DNA from: Phlebotomus papatasi
Taxonomy: Eukaryota > Arthropoda > Insecta > Diptera > Psychodidae
Direction: 5' to 3'
Length of the DNA: 64,000 nucleotides
NCBI RefSeq assembly: GCF_024763615.1
Contig: NC_077222.1
Location: forward strand, 98,675,417 to 98,739,416
The notes under the pieces were generated by a model. That model ran no database searches, was not told the origin of the DNA, and worked only from the letters and a program-made list of their open reading frames with translations. Position numbers and translations under genes: made by a program. Positions 54,212 to 64,000 of the stretch are shown here, in pieces (the first letter of the stretch is position 1; each line of letters begins with the position of its first letter).

Positions 54212-54476
54212 ATGTTCTTTCGATACAGAAGTTTCTTGTGGATTCTGTGGAGTGTTTATGTTTACGGGAAGGACATTGAATTGTCCTCCTATCCACTATG
54301 TGCTTTCAATCCTCTGTGCACCTGTTCAAAAGGAATTCCCGATTTGGGAATTGTTCAGTGCAAAAATGTAGCCTTTCCCGCCATTCCACGGATGATAAAT
54401 ACTTCCAAAGTCTTTATGCTTCACATGGAAAATAATGAATTGCAACGCCTTGAGCCGTATTTCTTTCAGGCAACTG
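54212..54476 (+). CDS. chp: chaoptin exon 1 (signal peptide, LRR N-cap)
   Basis: 88 codons plus one base, ending EPYFFQATG at a GTTAGT donor. PLCTCSKGIPDLGIVQCKNV is almost the fly sequence. Confidence 0.95.
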
Positions 54477-57400
54477 GTTAGTCCAAGAAATAAATAAGGG
54501 AGAGCGGGGTGACTTGAGACACTTGTTTTTAAAATTTCACTAAGACAGGATTTTTCAATAGGATTTTCTTAGCTGGGGACCTTGTAGAGAGATTTGCTAA
54601 ACCATGCATAAATTATTATTTTTTAAATTTTAAAGAGCAGCTAATTTGTAAAATTACAACCATGTGGGGCAAATTGAGACAAACATTGAACAGTTTTATG
54701 AATGCAACTTTTAAACATCTCTTACTGAAATTGCTCTTCTCACATAAAAAAATTAAAAAAAAGATTTGTAAATATTTGTGGATTCCTACTGGGGAGTTAT
54801 GATATGCTCGTAAAGCATATAACCCACTAAGAAAAACGTAAATGTTTGTATTTTTTCACAAATATTCTTCGTAACATAATCACTTGACGAGCATTTTTTG
54901 TTCTTTTGAGCATTTTTGTTCTCAATAGTAATTTTTGATAAAAGAATTGGTAAATAAAACATTTCGGAAAAATGTTTAAACTCTAAGAAAATTCAAAGCC
55001 GATTAGCTTTGAAGCTATGAGATAGGACTCTCATGCATTATAATTCCTTTAGAACGAACCTCGTTTAGGCTTGAACTATGTGAAATTTCCTACGAACTGT
55101 AAAATTTACTACTACGATCATTGAAATTTCCTGAAGACAGTAAAATTTCTTGGGAACAATAAAATCCCCTGCAAACAGTAAAATTTATTGTGAACAGTAT
55201 GAACCGATAAATTTTCTGCAACCAGTAAAATTTTCAACTAGAAGCAAAATTTCCTGGACACAGTAAAATTTTCTGTGACTAGTAAAATATCCTATGAACA
55301 GTTAAATTCCCTGTGAAGTCAAATTTTCTGAGAACAGTAAAATGTCCTGTGAACAGTGAAATTTCCTGTGAACTGTAAAATATCCTGTGAATAGTAAAAT
55401 TCCCTGTGAATAGTAAAATTTCCTGCAAATAGTAGAATTTCCTGTAAACCGTAAAATTTCTTTTGAGAAGTAAAATTTCTTGTGAATAGTAAAATATCCT
55501 GTGAACAGTAAAAATTCCTGTGAACAGTGAAATTTCCTGTGAACAATAAAATTTCCTGTGAACTGTAAAATATCCTGTGAATAGTAAAATTCCCTGTGAA
55601 TAGTAAAATTTCCTGCAAACAGTAAAATTTCATATGAACAGTAAAATTTCCTGCAAACAGTAAAATTTCCTGTAAGCAGTAAAATATCCTGCAGACAGTA
55701 AAATTTCCTGTGAACAGTAAAATTTCCTACAAACAGTAAAAATTCCTGTGAACCGTAAAATTTCTTGTGAGCAGTATAATTTCTTGTGAATAGTAAAATA
55801 TCTTGTGAACAGTAAAATTTCCTGTGAACAGTGAAATTTCCTGTGAACAGTAAAATTTCGTGTAAACAGTAAAATATCCTGTGAACAGTAAAATTTCCTG
55901 CAAAAAGTGAAATATCCTGTGAATAGTAAAATTTCCTGCAAACAGTAAAATATCCTGTAAACAGTTAAATTTCCTACGAACAGTAAAATTTCCTCTGAAT
56001 AGTAAAATTTCCTGCAAACAGTAAAATTTCCTATGAGCAGGAAAATTTCTTATGAGCAGGAAAATTTTCTCTGATCAATAAAATTTCCTGCAAACAGTAA
56101 AACTTCTTGTGAACATTGTGAACAGATAAAATTTCTGGGCGTAGCAAAATTTTCTGTGAACAGATAAAATTTCTGGGCATAGCAAAATTTTTTGTGAACA
56201 GAAAAATTTTCTGTGAACAGTTAAAACTCCTGTAAACAGTTAAATTTTCTGATAACACCAAAATTTCTTGGAAAGGAAAAGAGTAAAATTTCCTGTGAAC
56301 AGTTAAATTTTTGAGAACAGTGAAATGTCTTCCGCAGAATTAAATTTTCTGCGAGCAATAAAATTTGCTGCGAACACTAAAATTTCCTGTGAACAGTTAA
56401 ATATATTGAGAACAATAAAATTTCCTATGAACAGAACAGTAAAATTTTTATCATAAGTAAAAAAAAAATGAATATGAAATACACAAAACTATCTGAAAAA
56501 CATTAAAGACTTTTATCCCGGAATCTGTGAAGGAAAAGAAAGCCTAGCCTTCGGAGCTGCTTTAATTATAAATTTATCAATGAATTCTCACTAAAAAAAA
56601 TATTCACTCAATATTCTTTTCTCCAGGTATTAAAGAACTGTTCAGTACGCCAAAAGCTTTGGAAAGCTGTACGTGTACAATTTTTCACTGTAGTAATAAA
56701 ATTTTTTGCTAAAGTTTCAAGGGATCTTTGTAGTGCTCAAAACTTACGTAGTAAATTATTGGTAATTACAACGTAAATTGTTTGTAACTTTTCCTTAGAA
56801 AATTTACGTACATTTATCGTGACTTTTTCTGTATAATTCTGAAAATTTTTCTTGAAGAATTTATTTAGTCCTGAATCCTGAGGTCACTGAGGTTCTCGAA
56901 CGTAATTTTACTGTTTATTTCGTTTGTCGATTTCCTGGTTAATCGGAATTTTAGCCATAGCTAAAACCAATTATCTCATACAACACTCCATTATGTAATT
57001 AATCCGAGACACTTCTTCTTTTGAGCCAGTGAGGCAAAATTATCTTTATAAAATATATTAACCAAGTAACCAGTCAAAAATTATCTGGTTACGCTCCTGA
57101 ATTGCCCTCTATGGTTACGCTCGTGAATTTGAACTCTGCTTTTATAGTGAAAAGATAAAATGAGGGAAAAATCGGTGTGTCTCAAATATCTCAGCTCTCC
57201 CTTACATCAAGCCAAATGATTTTAATGGGGATATTTGTGTTAAAGGCCTCTATGGACTATCTATATCGTCGAATCCTATTTCTGAGATCCCTGATGATGC
57301 ATTTACGGGCTTGGAGAGGTCTCTGTGGGAACTTCACTTGACCAACAACCATTTGGTCGATGTGCCAACAAGGGCCATTCGACACCTCCAGAAGCTCAGA

Positions 57401-60400
57401 ACACTCGACTTGAGTCTGAATCAAATATCCTATATCGACCATGAATCATGGAGAGGTTTGGAGGATTCACTCGAGCAGCTAATCCTCTCGGAGAATTCAC
57501 TCTCATTCCTCCCAGTTGACAGCTTTTCAGGATTACCTTTTCTGCAAACTCTAGATCTCAGTGGAAATAATTTGAGAGACATCGATGGTAGTGTATTTCG
57601 CGATGGAATGGACAAGCTGTCGAGAGTAATTCTATCCAACAACCTCCTCACCCGAATACCCTACGGACAGGTTTCCGCCCTACGTTCCCTGAAGCTCTTG
57701 GATTTATCTCACAATCGAATACCGACGATGAACTTGGCAGACAATGAGTACAATCCTGGCATAAGACTCTCTCTAGATGTTCTACATTTGGAATATAACA
57801 ACTTGGAAATCCTTCAAACGGGTTCCTTTCAATTCTTCGATGTCGTAAATCAGACATTTCTCGATGGGAATCCCATGAAGTTTATCAATGTGAGGAGGAA
57901 ATGTTACCTTTAACGAATACGTTGTTCCCCATTTAACTGCAATATTTTCTTGTTCAGGATGATGCCTTTAGGCAAGCTAAAATCAGAGAATTGTACCTCA
58001 GACATTGCAATTTAGACTTCATTTCACCAAGTGCATTTGGAGGACTTGAAAATACCCTTCAAGTCTTGGACATGTCTGGAAATAATTTAACATCCATCCC
58101 GGAAATACTGTTTCAACAACTTTTCTCACTCAAGTAAGTTTAATTGCAGAATTTCCTTAAGAGGTTTTTCTATGAATTGGCAATGTTAATTGAGGCCACT
58201 TGCACTAAGCGGAGTCCTTTTTTTTAATTTTTGTAAAGCAAAATTTTCATTGGAAAGGAAAAAAAAGGATTATAAAAACAGTTCTTGAAAGTGAAACTTT
58301 TAAGTGGTCGTTTTGTTAAACTTTAATTTCCGATGCGAAGTATAAAAGATAATTATGTTGCATTTTGTGAGCTTCTTAATAGGAGAGAGTAGGGAATTAA
58401 TTCGCAACTTTTTTTAAACACAAAGAGATGAAAGATTAAAAGACAAAGCCCAGAAACCTGACATTTTCGACCACTAAAGAAGGTGCGTAGGGCACCGAAA
58501 GCTTTGGGAAGAAGAATTTTTTATTCTGGGCTGAAATTTCCCATCCCACGATTACCGGATTTTTGTCAAAAATTATTACGTCGATTCCTTACCATATGAA
58601 AGATTAAAGAATTTTATTTTCTGATCTTGATTTAAAACTCTTGAGGCGCCCCGGGAGTAGCACTACACAAGGGGGCATTACTGCCTCAAGCCCGATGGCT
58701 CGAAAGAGCCGTGAAAACAGCCTAGAGGACCTAGAGTCAGTCTGAATACAGAACGAATTACCCGGAATTCCTAGGAATATCCTTATCAAAGCAAGGGAAT
58801 AGTCTGACAGGATTCAGGCTAGTCTCTTCTTCATGTTTGTGGCGGACATTTCGTCCTTATACGAAAATACCGTTGAATCATTCCTAACACCGGTTTTTCA
58901 AGGTCAAAGGTTGAAAATGCGCTAGAGAGCATATTTCTCATCCAAATGGCATTTTTTTGTGGACCATTGGAAAGGTGTTGGAATTTCCGATAAAACTGCA
59001 CCCGTTCCATTAGATCCTGAATCAACAATGAACTGGTTCATAATCAATAACTGATTTTTATCCTAAATTCAATTATAATTTTTCTTAAGGTGTATAGGGT
59101 AAGTGTGCCAAATTCCGGCCAGCTTGCAATTTCGGCCACCTTTTTTGTTCCTCGAATTTCCATGAATTTTTAGTTTTTACATACTCTAGAGATTATACAA
59201 TGCAAAAGAATAACAAAAAATGCAGTTTCGACAAACGAGATGACGTGAAAAAGGCATTGGAAGAATTCCTGGAGGGCAAGGAACTATGAGAATGAAGGTG
59301 GCCGAAATAGGGCACCAAAGCTATGTCCATATTTTTATTCATTTTAAAATGTATCAAGAATGATTTTAGAGTAAATAAAGACGGTAAACTCTTTACAAGG
59401 TTCTAAGCAACACTCTTTCAGAAGAAAGAATAAAAAAAAACAATTTGTATTTAAAATATTACATTTCAAACTTGAGACTTTGACGCTTGTATGCAACTAT
59501 GCCGAAATTTGGCACACTTACCCTATTGGGCAATTTTTTTTTGGTGATTTATAAATCGGTCAAATTCGGTTGTGGACCGCTAAAAAACCGATAAGTAATT
59601 TTGTCCGAGCATGAATTTTATTACATCTTAAACTCTTTTGGGGGATCTTTTGAGTGATATATGAATAAGTTTAAATCGGTAGAGAACCAATAAACGGTAA
59701 ATGATGCGATCGTAATATTCAAAGATGAACATGGATTGAATACACAGCACTCAAATATATTTAAGAAATTATTCAATAATTTTATTAAAGCCCACTTCAA
59801 GCACATGTTAATGGTGTAGGGACTTTATTATCAAAATTTACAGCGAATCTCAATACATTCTATGAGGGAACTATCATTAAACAAGTCCTTTAGACTTAAA
59901 AGAAAAAGAACCTTCATCTTTCTTCTGAGAATGTTGATAGAATCCGTTTAAAGACTGAAGTGTTATAATAATAGACTATTAAGTATTGCTGAGTGATTGC
60001 AATGTCCAAGGATGAGACATGTTATTTCTCCTTACCACAAGGACCAAAGGAACGGGAATATAGGGGAAAGTATTCTCCCTTCGAACGTTCATGCCTTCGA
60101 ATAATGTGAATTTCTTTTAGTTTTCCTAAGAGATTTACAAATAATTATCACGTAATCCACGTAATAGTCAATAATTGATGATAAGCTAACTAATATTTAA
60201 TAGAAATGTGTAAGTCTCTTAGGAAAAATAAAAGAAAATTTACATGATTCGAAGGCATGAACATTCGAAGGGAGAGTATTTTCCTCTATTAGAGTATTTT
60301 CAAGATATTTAATTTCAAGGATTCATTCATAAAATCCTAATGGTCTTTACAATTTAGCTAATATTAAAAATAAAAGTTATAATGTTTTTAAGACTTTGTA

Positions 60401-63400
60401 AATAATAAGAGCAAAAATCTATATTTTCAAGGCTTCATTTAACACTTTTACAAAGGTAAATTGGAATTTTGACCTATGGCAAACTATTTTTGAACTATTC
60501 AAAAATATATTTGCTAAATACAAATTAAAATAAAATCGATGGTTTAAGAACTATTGAAGATTAAGAAAATAACTTAATTTCCCATTAATAATTAGGTCAC
60601 TCGACAATGGTGAAAAGCGACACCGGAAAATGAAAACAAAGTATGCAATCAGTTAGCAAAATTTAAATAAATAAGAAAATTATGTCACTAGAATTACAAA
60701 TTTAGGTTTGAGACATATTTTGATATGAATGCTTGAAGTGGGATATCAAAATTTGTATAAAATCTTTAAAATTTTTCTAAATAAATCAGACTAAAGCCAG
60801 TAATCAACAAAATGTTTAACTACCAGCAGCAGAATATAGTGGCACTACTCTTTGAAAGAGCAAGTTCCTTTACAGGGCTTTTTTATCACCATCCAAGGCC
60901 TTTCTGATCAGCGGCACTTGCGTGCCTAAACAAACGACGGCCTAGCTCCAGTTGCCTCCAGCGGCAATCAAAGTCGGCTATCAGCGAGATTCCTAGTGAA
61001 CTTTTTGCTGAGATCCTGAACTGAGGCTTACCATAGCCAAGTTGCGTGCAGATTTTTCTGCCCTTTTAGCTTTTTAGCCAATCATTCGAGTTGTCCCCGG
61101 CGAAAGATACCGGGGACAACTCAACCAGGATCCGCAGATTAGGAAGCTCCTGGAGCCACTCGAAGAGCAGGGAATTATTTTGAGCTATTTGGAATAATTT
61201 TCCAGACAAGTACTTGTGAGGCATAGTATTTAAATCACGAATTTGAGCACTTCGTAAAGCTTTGGCCACCTTTTCACCTCTTTTGTCTTTAAAATGCTTA
61301 AAAATATTTCAGATCTAGTCATTTAAACATTTTCTGGTATTCCAAGAATTCGGACTTAAAGTTTAGCCATATGACTTCTCTTCTCTAAATTCCTATCAAT
61401 ATAGATTTTTGCGGAAAAATTAATGGTCCATTAGATTCTAAAAAAAAAATCTAATATTGTTTGTTGTAGGATTTTCAAATTCTCGGAAACTGGGTAAACC
61501 TGTAGTAGAGTCAACTTTATAAAAAGGTTGATTTTTTTATTGTTGGAAACTGCCCCATTTTTGCCATAAGTTGTCCTTGGTTCAGACGATCAAGAATCGT
61601 CTTCCTGGAGGGGAATTCTGTAACGCTCTGGCAATGTCATATGACAAATTGGGTACGAATCTTAGGAAAGCTTTTTCGAAAATGCGATTCTGTAGCTGTG
61701 ACATTGCCATTTCAGCTCACGTGGCATTGTCAGAAGTCACATATTTGAGATTTCTGGCAATTCAAATGACAATGGATTTTGTTAAACAAATCAACAAAAA
61801 CGTAGGGGAAAGTGCTCTCCCTTCGAACGTTCATTCCTTCAAATAATGTAAATTTCTTTTGTTTTTCGTAAGGGATTTACACTAAATTATCACGGAATTA
61901 TCAACAATTGATGATAAGCCAACTAATATTTGATAGAAATGTGTACGTCTCTTAGGAAAACTAAAAGAAAATTCACATTATTCGAAGGCATGAATGTTCG
62001 AAGAGAGAGTACTTTCCCCTACTGTATTTTCATGAAATCATCAAGTAAACAGATTTCATTAAAAAACCAATGAATTGCATTTTCGAAGTCATATGATATG
62101 ACAAAAAAAGCTCGATTGGCAATGTCAGGTTTCAAACTCACGCGTGACAATGCCACGAATATTACAGAATTCCCCTACTGGTCGTTAAATCAATTAAATT
62201 CATGATTTTTTGTTAACGTAATTCCAAAGACAATTGTAAAAAAGAGAAACAAAGTCTTGGTTGGTGGACAGGGACAGTGTCAAAGTTGTGTCTAAAACTG
62301 ACCCAGTTCCCTCCTTGTATCAACAAGATCAACAACATTTTTGAACGTATTCTAGTTCTAATGGCTCCACCGTACCTTTTAGATCAAAAAAAATTTCATG
62401 AAGTCGAAATTCGAATCCCTATCTTTCTCACATGTTTTGCATATGTCTATCTCATTCTTTCAAATTCTTCTTTTTCTTTTAAACATCAAAACAAATTCAA
62501 TTTATAGCTCAATCGAATTTGGAGTGCGAAGGAGTAAGATAGATATATGGAAAACGTGTGAGAAAGGGATGTGAATTTTGATTTCGTAAAATTTTCCTGA
62601 TTTAAAAGATGTGCCAGAGCCATAAAGCTCAAATTTAGGTTACTTTTTTTAAACCATTTCAATTAAATTGGTCAATATTTGAAGATTTTGTTGCGATTTG
62701 AATTTAGTAAGACTAGTACGTAGATTCTATCTTATTCATCTGTTTGTGTAACACTTTTGTTTGTGGTCTAAAAAGTCTTCGTAACAAAATAAGCTATGTA
62801 AAATTTTATTTGATGAAAATGAAAAATCTTGACATTTATAAAACTGATTAAACAATTAGTGCAAAGAACTTTTAATCAAACATTTACTCTCATAGGATTC
62901 CGCATAGTTTTATTTAGAAATAGAGGAAGGCTTTCAGGTTTCGCACAAACTCTAGCTTCGAACACTTCATATTTTTCTCCATATTCAGGAAATGTATGAC
63001 TTAATATCAGCTGAATTATTATTGCCAAAAGTCATACGAAACGTTCGAAGCCAGAATGTGTACAAAACTTAAAAGCCTTCCCCTAGTCAAAACTTGTGCA
63101 CAGTCACCACCAACCTACCCTACAATTTTTTTGAATAAAAAATCGCAAAAAGTTCTTTCTTTTGTCCACAATTAATTATCTCTCGAAAAGCTTTTGTGTG
63201 AGAGAACAAGTAGAATGCATTTATTTCTTAAGAAATTAATGCAGTTTTTTTTTGTATCAAAAAATATATCCATCATTCACATTGACTATAGAGATGATTT
63301 TTCTTACTACAGTGAGAAACAAAAGGAGAATTATGTACAAAAGGAAAGCGTTCTGAAATAACAAGCTTTTAATATCGGATAATTACTCTCTAGACTGTGC

Positions 63401-63966
63401 ATTGTTCAGATGGAATCTAGAACAATTTTCAATTATAAACTGAAAATTCCACAGAGAATTTTCACATTATTTCATCGGCGTTGGAACATTTCTCTGGAGA
63501 GTGCGAATACAAAAGACTTTGGATTTTTTTCAGGTCCCTGGGTTTACGAGAGAATCGCATAAAGAGCATAATTCCTATAGAAATGTTCAATGGCTTCCAA
63601 TCCACCCTTCTCAAATTAGATTTAAGTGGCGACACGAATGCTATAACGAGCTTTCAAGACTTGAAGAGGTCAGTGGTTGGATTTTAAACTTTAAAATCAT
63701 GTTAAATTCCAATCCGAAATGCCTCTATTTTTGATTTTTTTTTTAGAATGAGAAATCTTCGATCTTTGGCAGTATCGAAGTTGCCAAAGACGAATTTGGG
63801 TCCTGAAGATTTTTTCGATTTTGGTGTTGAATTGGAAAATTTGAAAATATCCGGAGGGAATCTCAAGAGCGTAAAATCGAATACATTCCGTCATATTCGA
63901 GGAATTAGAAGATTAGACCTAAGCGATAATGCAATTTCTACTCTGGAAACTGATGCATTTCTCGAG
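54212..63966 (+). CDS. chp: chaoptin, photoreceptor LRR adhesion protein (first 5 exons; runs off right edge)
   Basis: Chaoptin is a GPI-anchored, leucine-rich-repeat homophilic adhesion protein of photoreceptor microvilli. Exons are 54212-54476, 57246-57889, 57958-58133, 63534-63668 and 63747-63966; all junctions are GT-AG and in frame, giving 480 codons. A signal peptide (MFFRYRSFLWILWSVYVYG) is followed by an N-terminal cysteine cap (CAFNPLCTCSKG) and tandem LRRs. Near-identity to fly chaoptin is seen in SKVFMLHMENNEL, DDAFTGLERSLWEL, LLKLDLSGD and GPEDFFDFGVELENL. The fly protein has over 1,100 residues, so more than half is missing at the right edge. Start chosen: the only ATG before the leader. 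Confidence 0.95.
54740..54960. repeat. Decayed half copy of the 517-bp palindrome
   Basis: GCTCGTAAAGCATATAACCC, TTTTTTCACAAATATTCTTC and CACTTGACGAGCATTTTTTG match the left arm of 42204-42720 with many changes; the right arm is absent. Confidence 0.6.
55085..56450. repeat. Minisatellite, 20-bp unit (CAGTAAAATTTCCTGTGAAC)
   Basis: About 65-70 imperfect copies of AGTAAAATTTCCTGTGAAC in chaoptin intron 1. Copies at 55,320-56,030 are the most regular; edges are more diverged and include indels. Long open frames on the minus strand (up to 104 codons) are by-products of the repeat. Confidence 0.93.
56455..57245 (+). other. chaoptin intron 1, 3' part
   Basis: No element with clear ends and no coding frame seen. 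Confidence 0.4.
57246..57889 (+). CDS. chp: chaoptin exon 2 (LRRs)
   Basis: After GTGTTAAAG. Reads LYGLSISSNPISEIPDDAFT, LERSLWELHLTNNHL, and further repeats such as LQTLDLSGNNLRDIDGSVF, ending FLDGNPMKFIN before GTGAGG in phase 0. Antisense frames over it are shadows. Confidence 0.95.
57958..58133 (+). CDS. chp: chaoptin exon 3 (LRRs)
   Basis: After TCTTGTTCAG. Reads DDAFRQAKIRELYLRHCNLD and LQVLDMSGNNLTSIPEILF; ends CTCAA before GTAAGT. Confidence 0.95.
58600..58840. repeat. GC-richer patch in chaoptin intron 3
   Basis: GGCGCCCCGGGAGTAGCACT and CTCAAGCCCGATGGCTCGAA stand out from AT-rich surroundings. Looks like a retroelement fragment; no protein motif is readable. Confidence 0.35.
58900..59094 (+). 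repeat. Dispersed 'ACCGG' repeat, copy 4, left half
   Basis: GCTAGAGAGCATATTTCTCA, GGTTCATAATCAATAACTGA and TTTTATCCTAAATTCAATTA match copies 1 and 3. Interrupted by the MITE at 59095 and resumed at 59526. Confidence 0.7.
59095..59525. mobile_element. MITE, 'TAGGGTAAGTGTGCC' family, complete nested copy
   Basis: 431 bp, TAGGGTAAGTGTGCCAAATT to GGCACACTTACCCTA. Very close to 18290-18714. It splits an older dispersed repeat. Confidence 0.85.
59526..59720 (+). repeat. Dispersed 'ACCGG' repeat, copy 4, right half
   Basis: Resumes with GGGCAATTTTTTTTTGGTGA, then AAACCGATAAGTAATTTTGT and CGGTAAATGATGCGA as in copy 3. Confidence 0.7.
60061..60288. mobile_element. MITE, 'TAGGGGAAAGTACTCTCCC' family, short copy 1
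   Basis: 228 bp, TAGGGGAAAGTATTCTCCCT to GGGAGAGTATTTTCCTCTA; interior TTGATGATAAGCTAACTAAT shared with 61803-62021. Confidence 0.88.
60860..61270. repeat. GC-richer patch with perfect 13-bp stem
   Basis: Contains GCGGCACTTGCGTGCC, CTCCAGCGGCAATC and a hairpin GAGTTGTCCCCGG (61088-61100) with CCGGGGACAACTC (61110-61122) around a 9-nt loop. Looks like a retroelement fragment followed by the CACGA-type dispersed repeat tail at 61215-61290. Confidence 0.45.
61803..62021. mobile_element. MITE, 'TAGGGGAAAGTACTCTCCC' family, short copy 2
   Basis: 219 bp, TAGGGGAAAGTGCTCTCCCT to GAGAGAGTACTTTCCCCTA; close to 60061-60288. It lies within a further inverted repeat: 'TGACAATGCCACG...ACAGAATTCCCCTA' at 62140-62178 mirrors 'GGGGAATTCTGTAACGCT...GGCATTGTCA' at 61609-61735. 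Confidence 0.88.
62361..62623. mobile_element. MITE, 'ATGGCTNNNNCAGACCTTTTAGATCA' family, copy 2
   Basis: ATGGCTCCACCGTACCTTTT to AAAAGATGTGCCAGAGCCAT; interior CTCAATCGAATTTGGAGTGC as in 34532-34795. Confidence 0.78.
62931..63085. mobile_element. MITE, 'CTTTTAGGCTTC' family, copy 2
   Basis: GGAAGGCTTTCAGGTTTCGC to TACAAAACTTAAAAGCCTTC; interior AGGAAATGTATGACTTAA identical to copy 1. Confidence 0.75.
63534..63668 (+). CDS. chp: chaoptin exon 4 (LRRs)
   Basis: After GGATTTTTTTCAG. Reads SLGLRENRIKSIIPIEMFNG and TLLKLDLSGDTNA; donor GTCAGT after AG. Confidence 0.94.
63747..63966 (+). CDS. chp: chaoptin exon 5 (LRRs)
   Basis: After TTTTTTTTTAG. Reads MRNLRSLAVSKLPKTNLGPE, VELENLKISGGNLKSVKSN and RRLDLSDNAISTLETDAF; donor GTAATT in phase 0. 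The last 34 bases of the window are intron. Confidence 0.94.
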
Positions 63967-64000
63967 GTAATTGGTTCATTATTGCAAGTTTTAATTACCA

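Noticed and set aside
55319..56261. Four long minus-strand ORFs (76-104 codons) with a repeating FYCSQEILLFTGNF peptide
   Set aside because: They are produced by the 20-bp minisatellite, which lacks a stop in any minus frame. No start context, no unique sequence.
55085..56450. CRISPR-like array
   Set aside because: Units are directly adjacent 20-mers without unique spacers, in an intron of a eukaryotic gene.
60860..61270. Protein-coding patch in chaoptin intron 3
   Set aside because: Higher GC suggested coding, but no frame gives a recognisable product; treated as a repeat fragment.

Overview
The window is eukaryotic, AT-rich and intron-containing. Three genes can be assembled from protein similarity with phase-compatible splice sites, and all three match insect (dipteran) proteins: mesh (smooth septate junction protein), Zwilch (kinetochore RZZ complex) and chaoptin (photoreceptor LRR adhesion protein). 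A nematoceran fly such as a sand fly fits the mix of conserved fly genes with large introns full of miniature transposons, but the species is an inference.

Layout. (1) 1-20,219, minus strand: 5' two-thirds or so of the visible mesh gene, seven coding exons from a signal-peptide exon (19,817-20,219) to an IPT/TIG exon (439-696); the gene runs off the left edge. Its introns of 9.1, 5.0 and 3.9 kb hold a complete tRNA-derived SINE with 13-bp target duplications, a ~300-bp degenerate satellite, and many inverted-repeat elements. (2) 20,220-37,218: a 17-kb intergenic region with GATA-type motifs just upstream of mesh, a hAT-like element containing a second element, a 171-nt near-perfect hairpin, a broken LINE, nested Tc1-like elements, an inverted minisatellite and piggyBac-like ends flanking an unidentified 98-codon ORF. 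(3) 37,219-46,444, plus strand: Zwilch, eight exons, with a 5.1-kb intron containing a 517-bp palindrome. (4) 46,600-53,100: a foldback element split by a young 4,548-bp Ty3/gypsy (Mag-like) LTR retrotransposon, followed by two tRNA-like fossils. (5) 54,212-63,966, plus strand: the first five exons of chaoptin, continuing past the right edge; intron 1 holds a ~1.4-kb minisatellite of a 20-bp unit and intron 3 holds several inverted-repeat elements.

The three genes act in different places (midgut junctions, dividing cells, photoreceptors) and show no sign of working together. Mesh is transcribed away from the other two. The dominant theme of the non-coding DNA is nested, multi-copy, non-autonomous DNA transposons: at least a dozen families with terminal inverted repeats, most with TA-type ends, of which seven or more recur within this single window. 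I found no convincing functional tRNA, rRNA, CRISPR or bacterial-type operon. Exon limits and repeat ends were read by eye; family identities rest on recalled similarity, not on a search.
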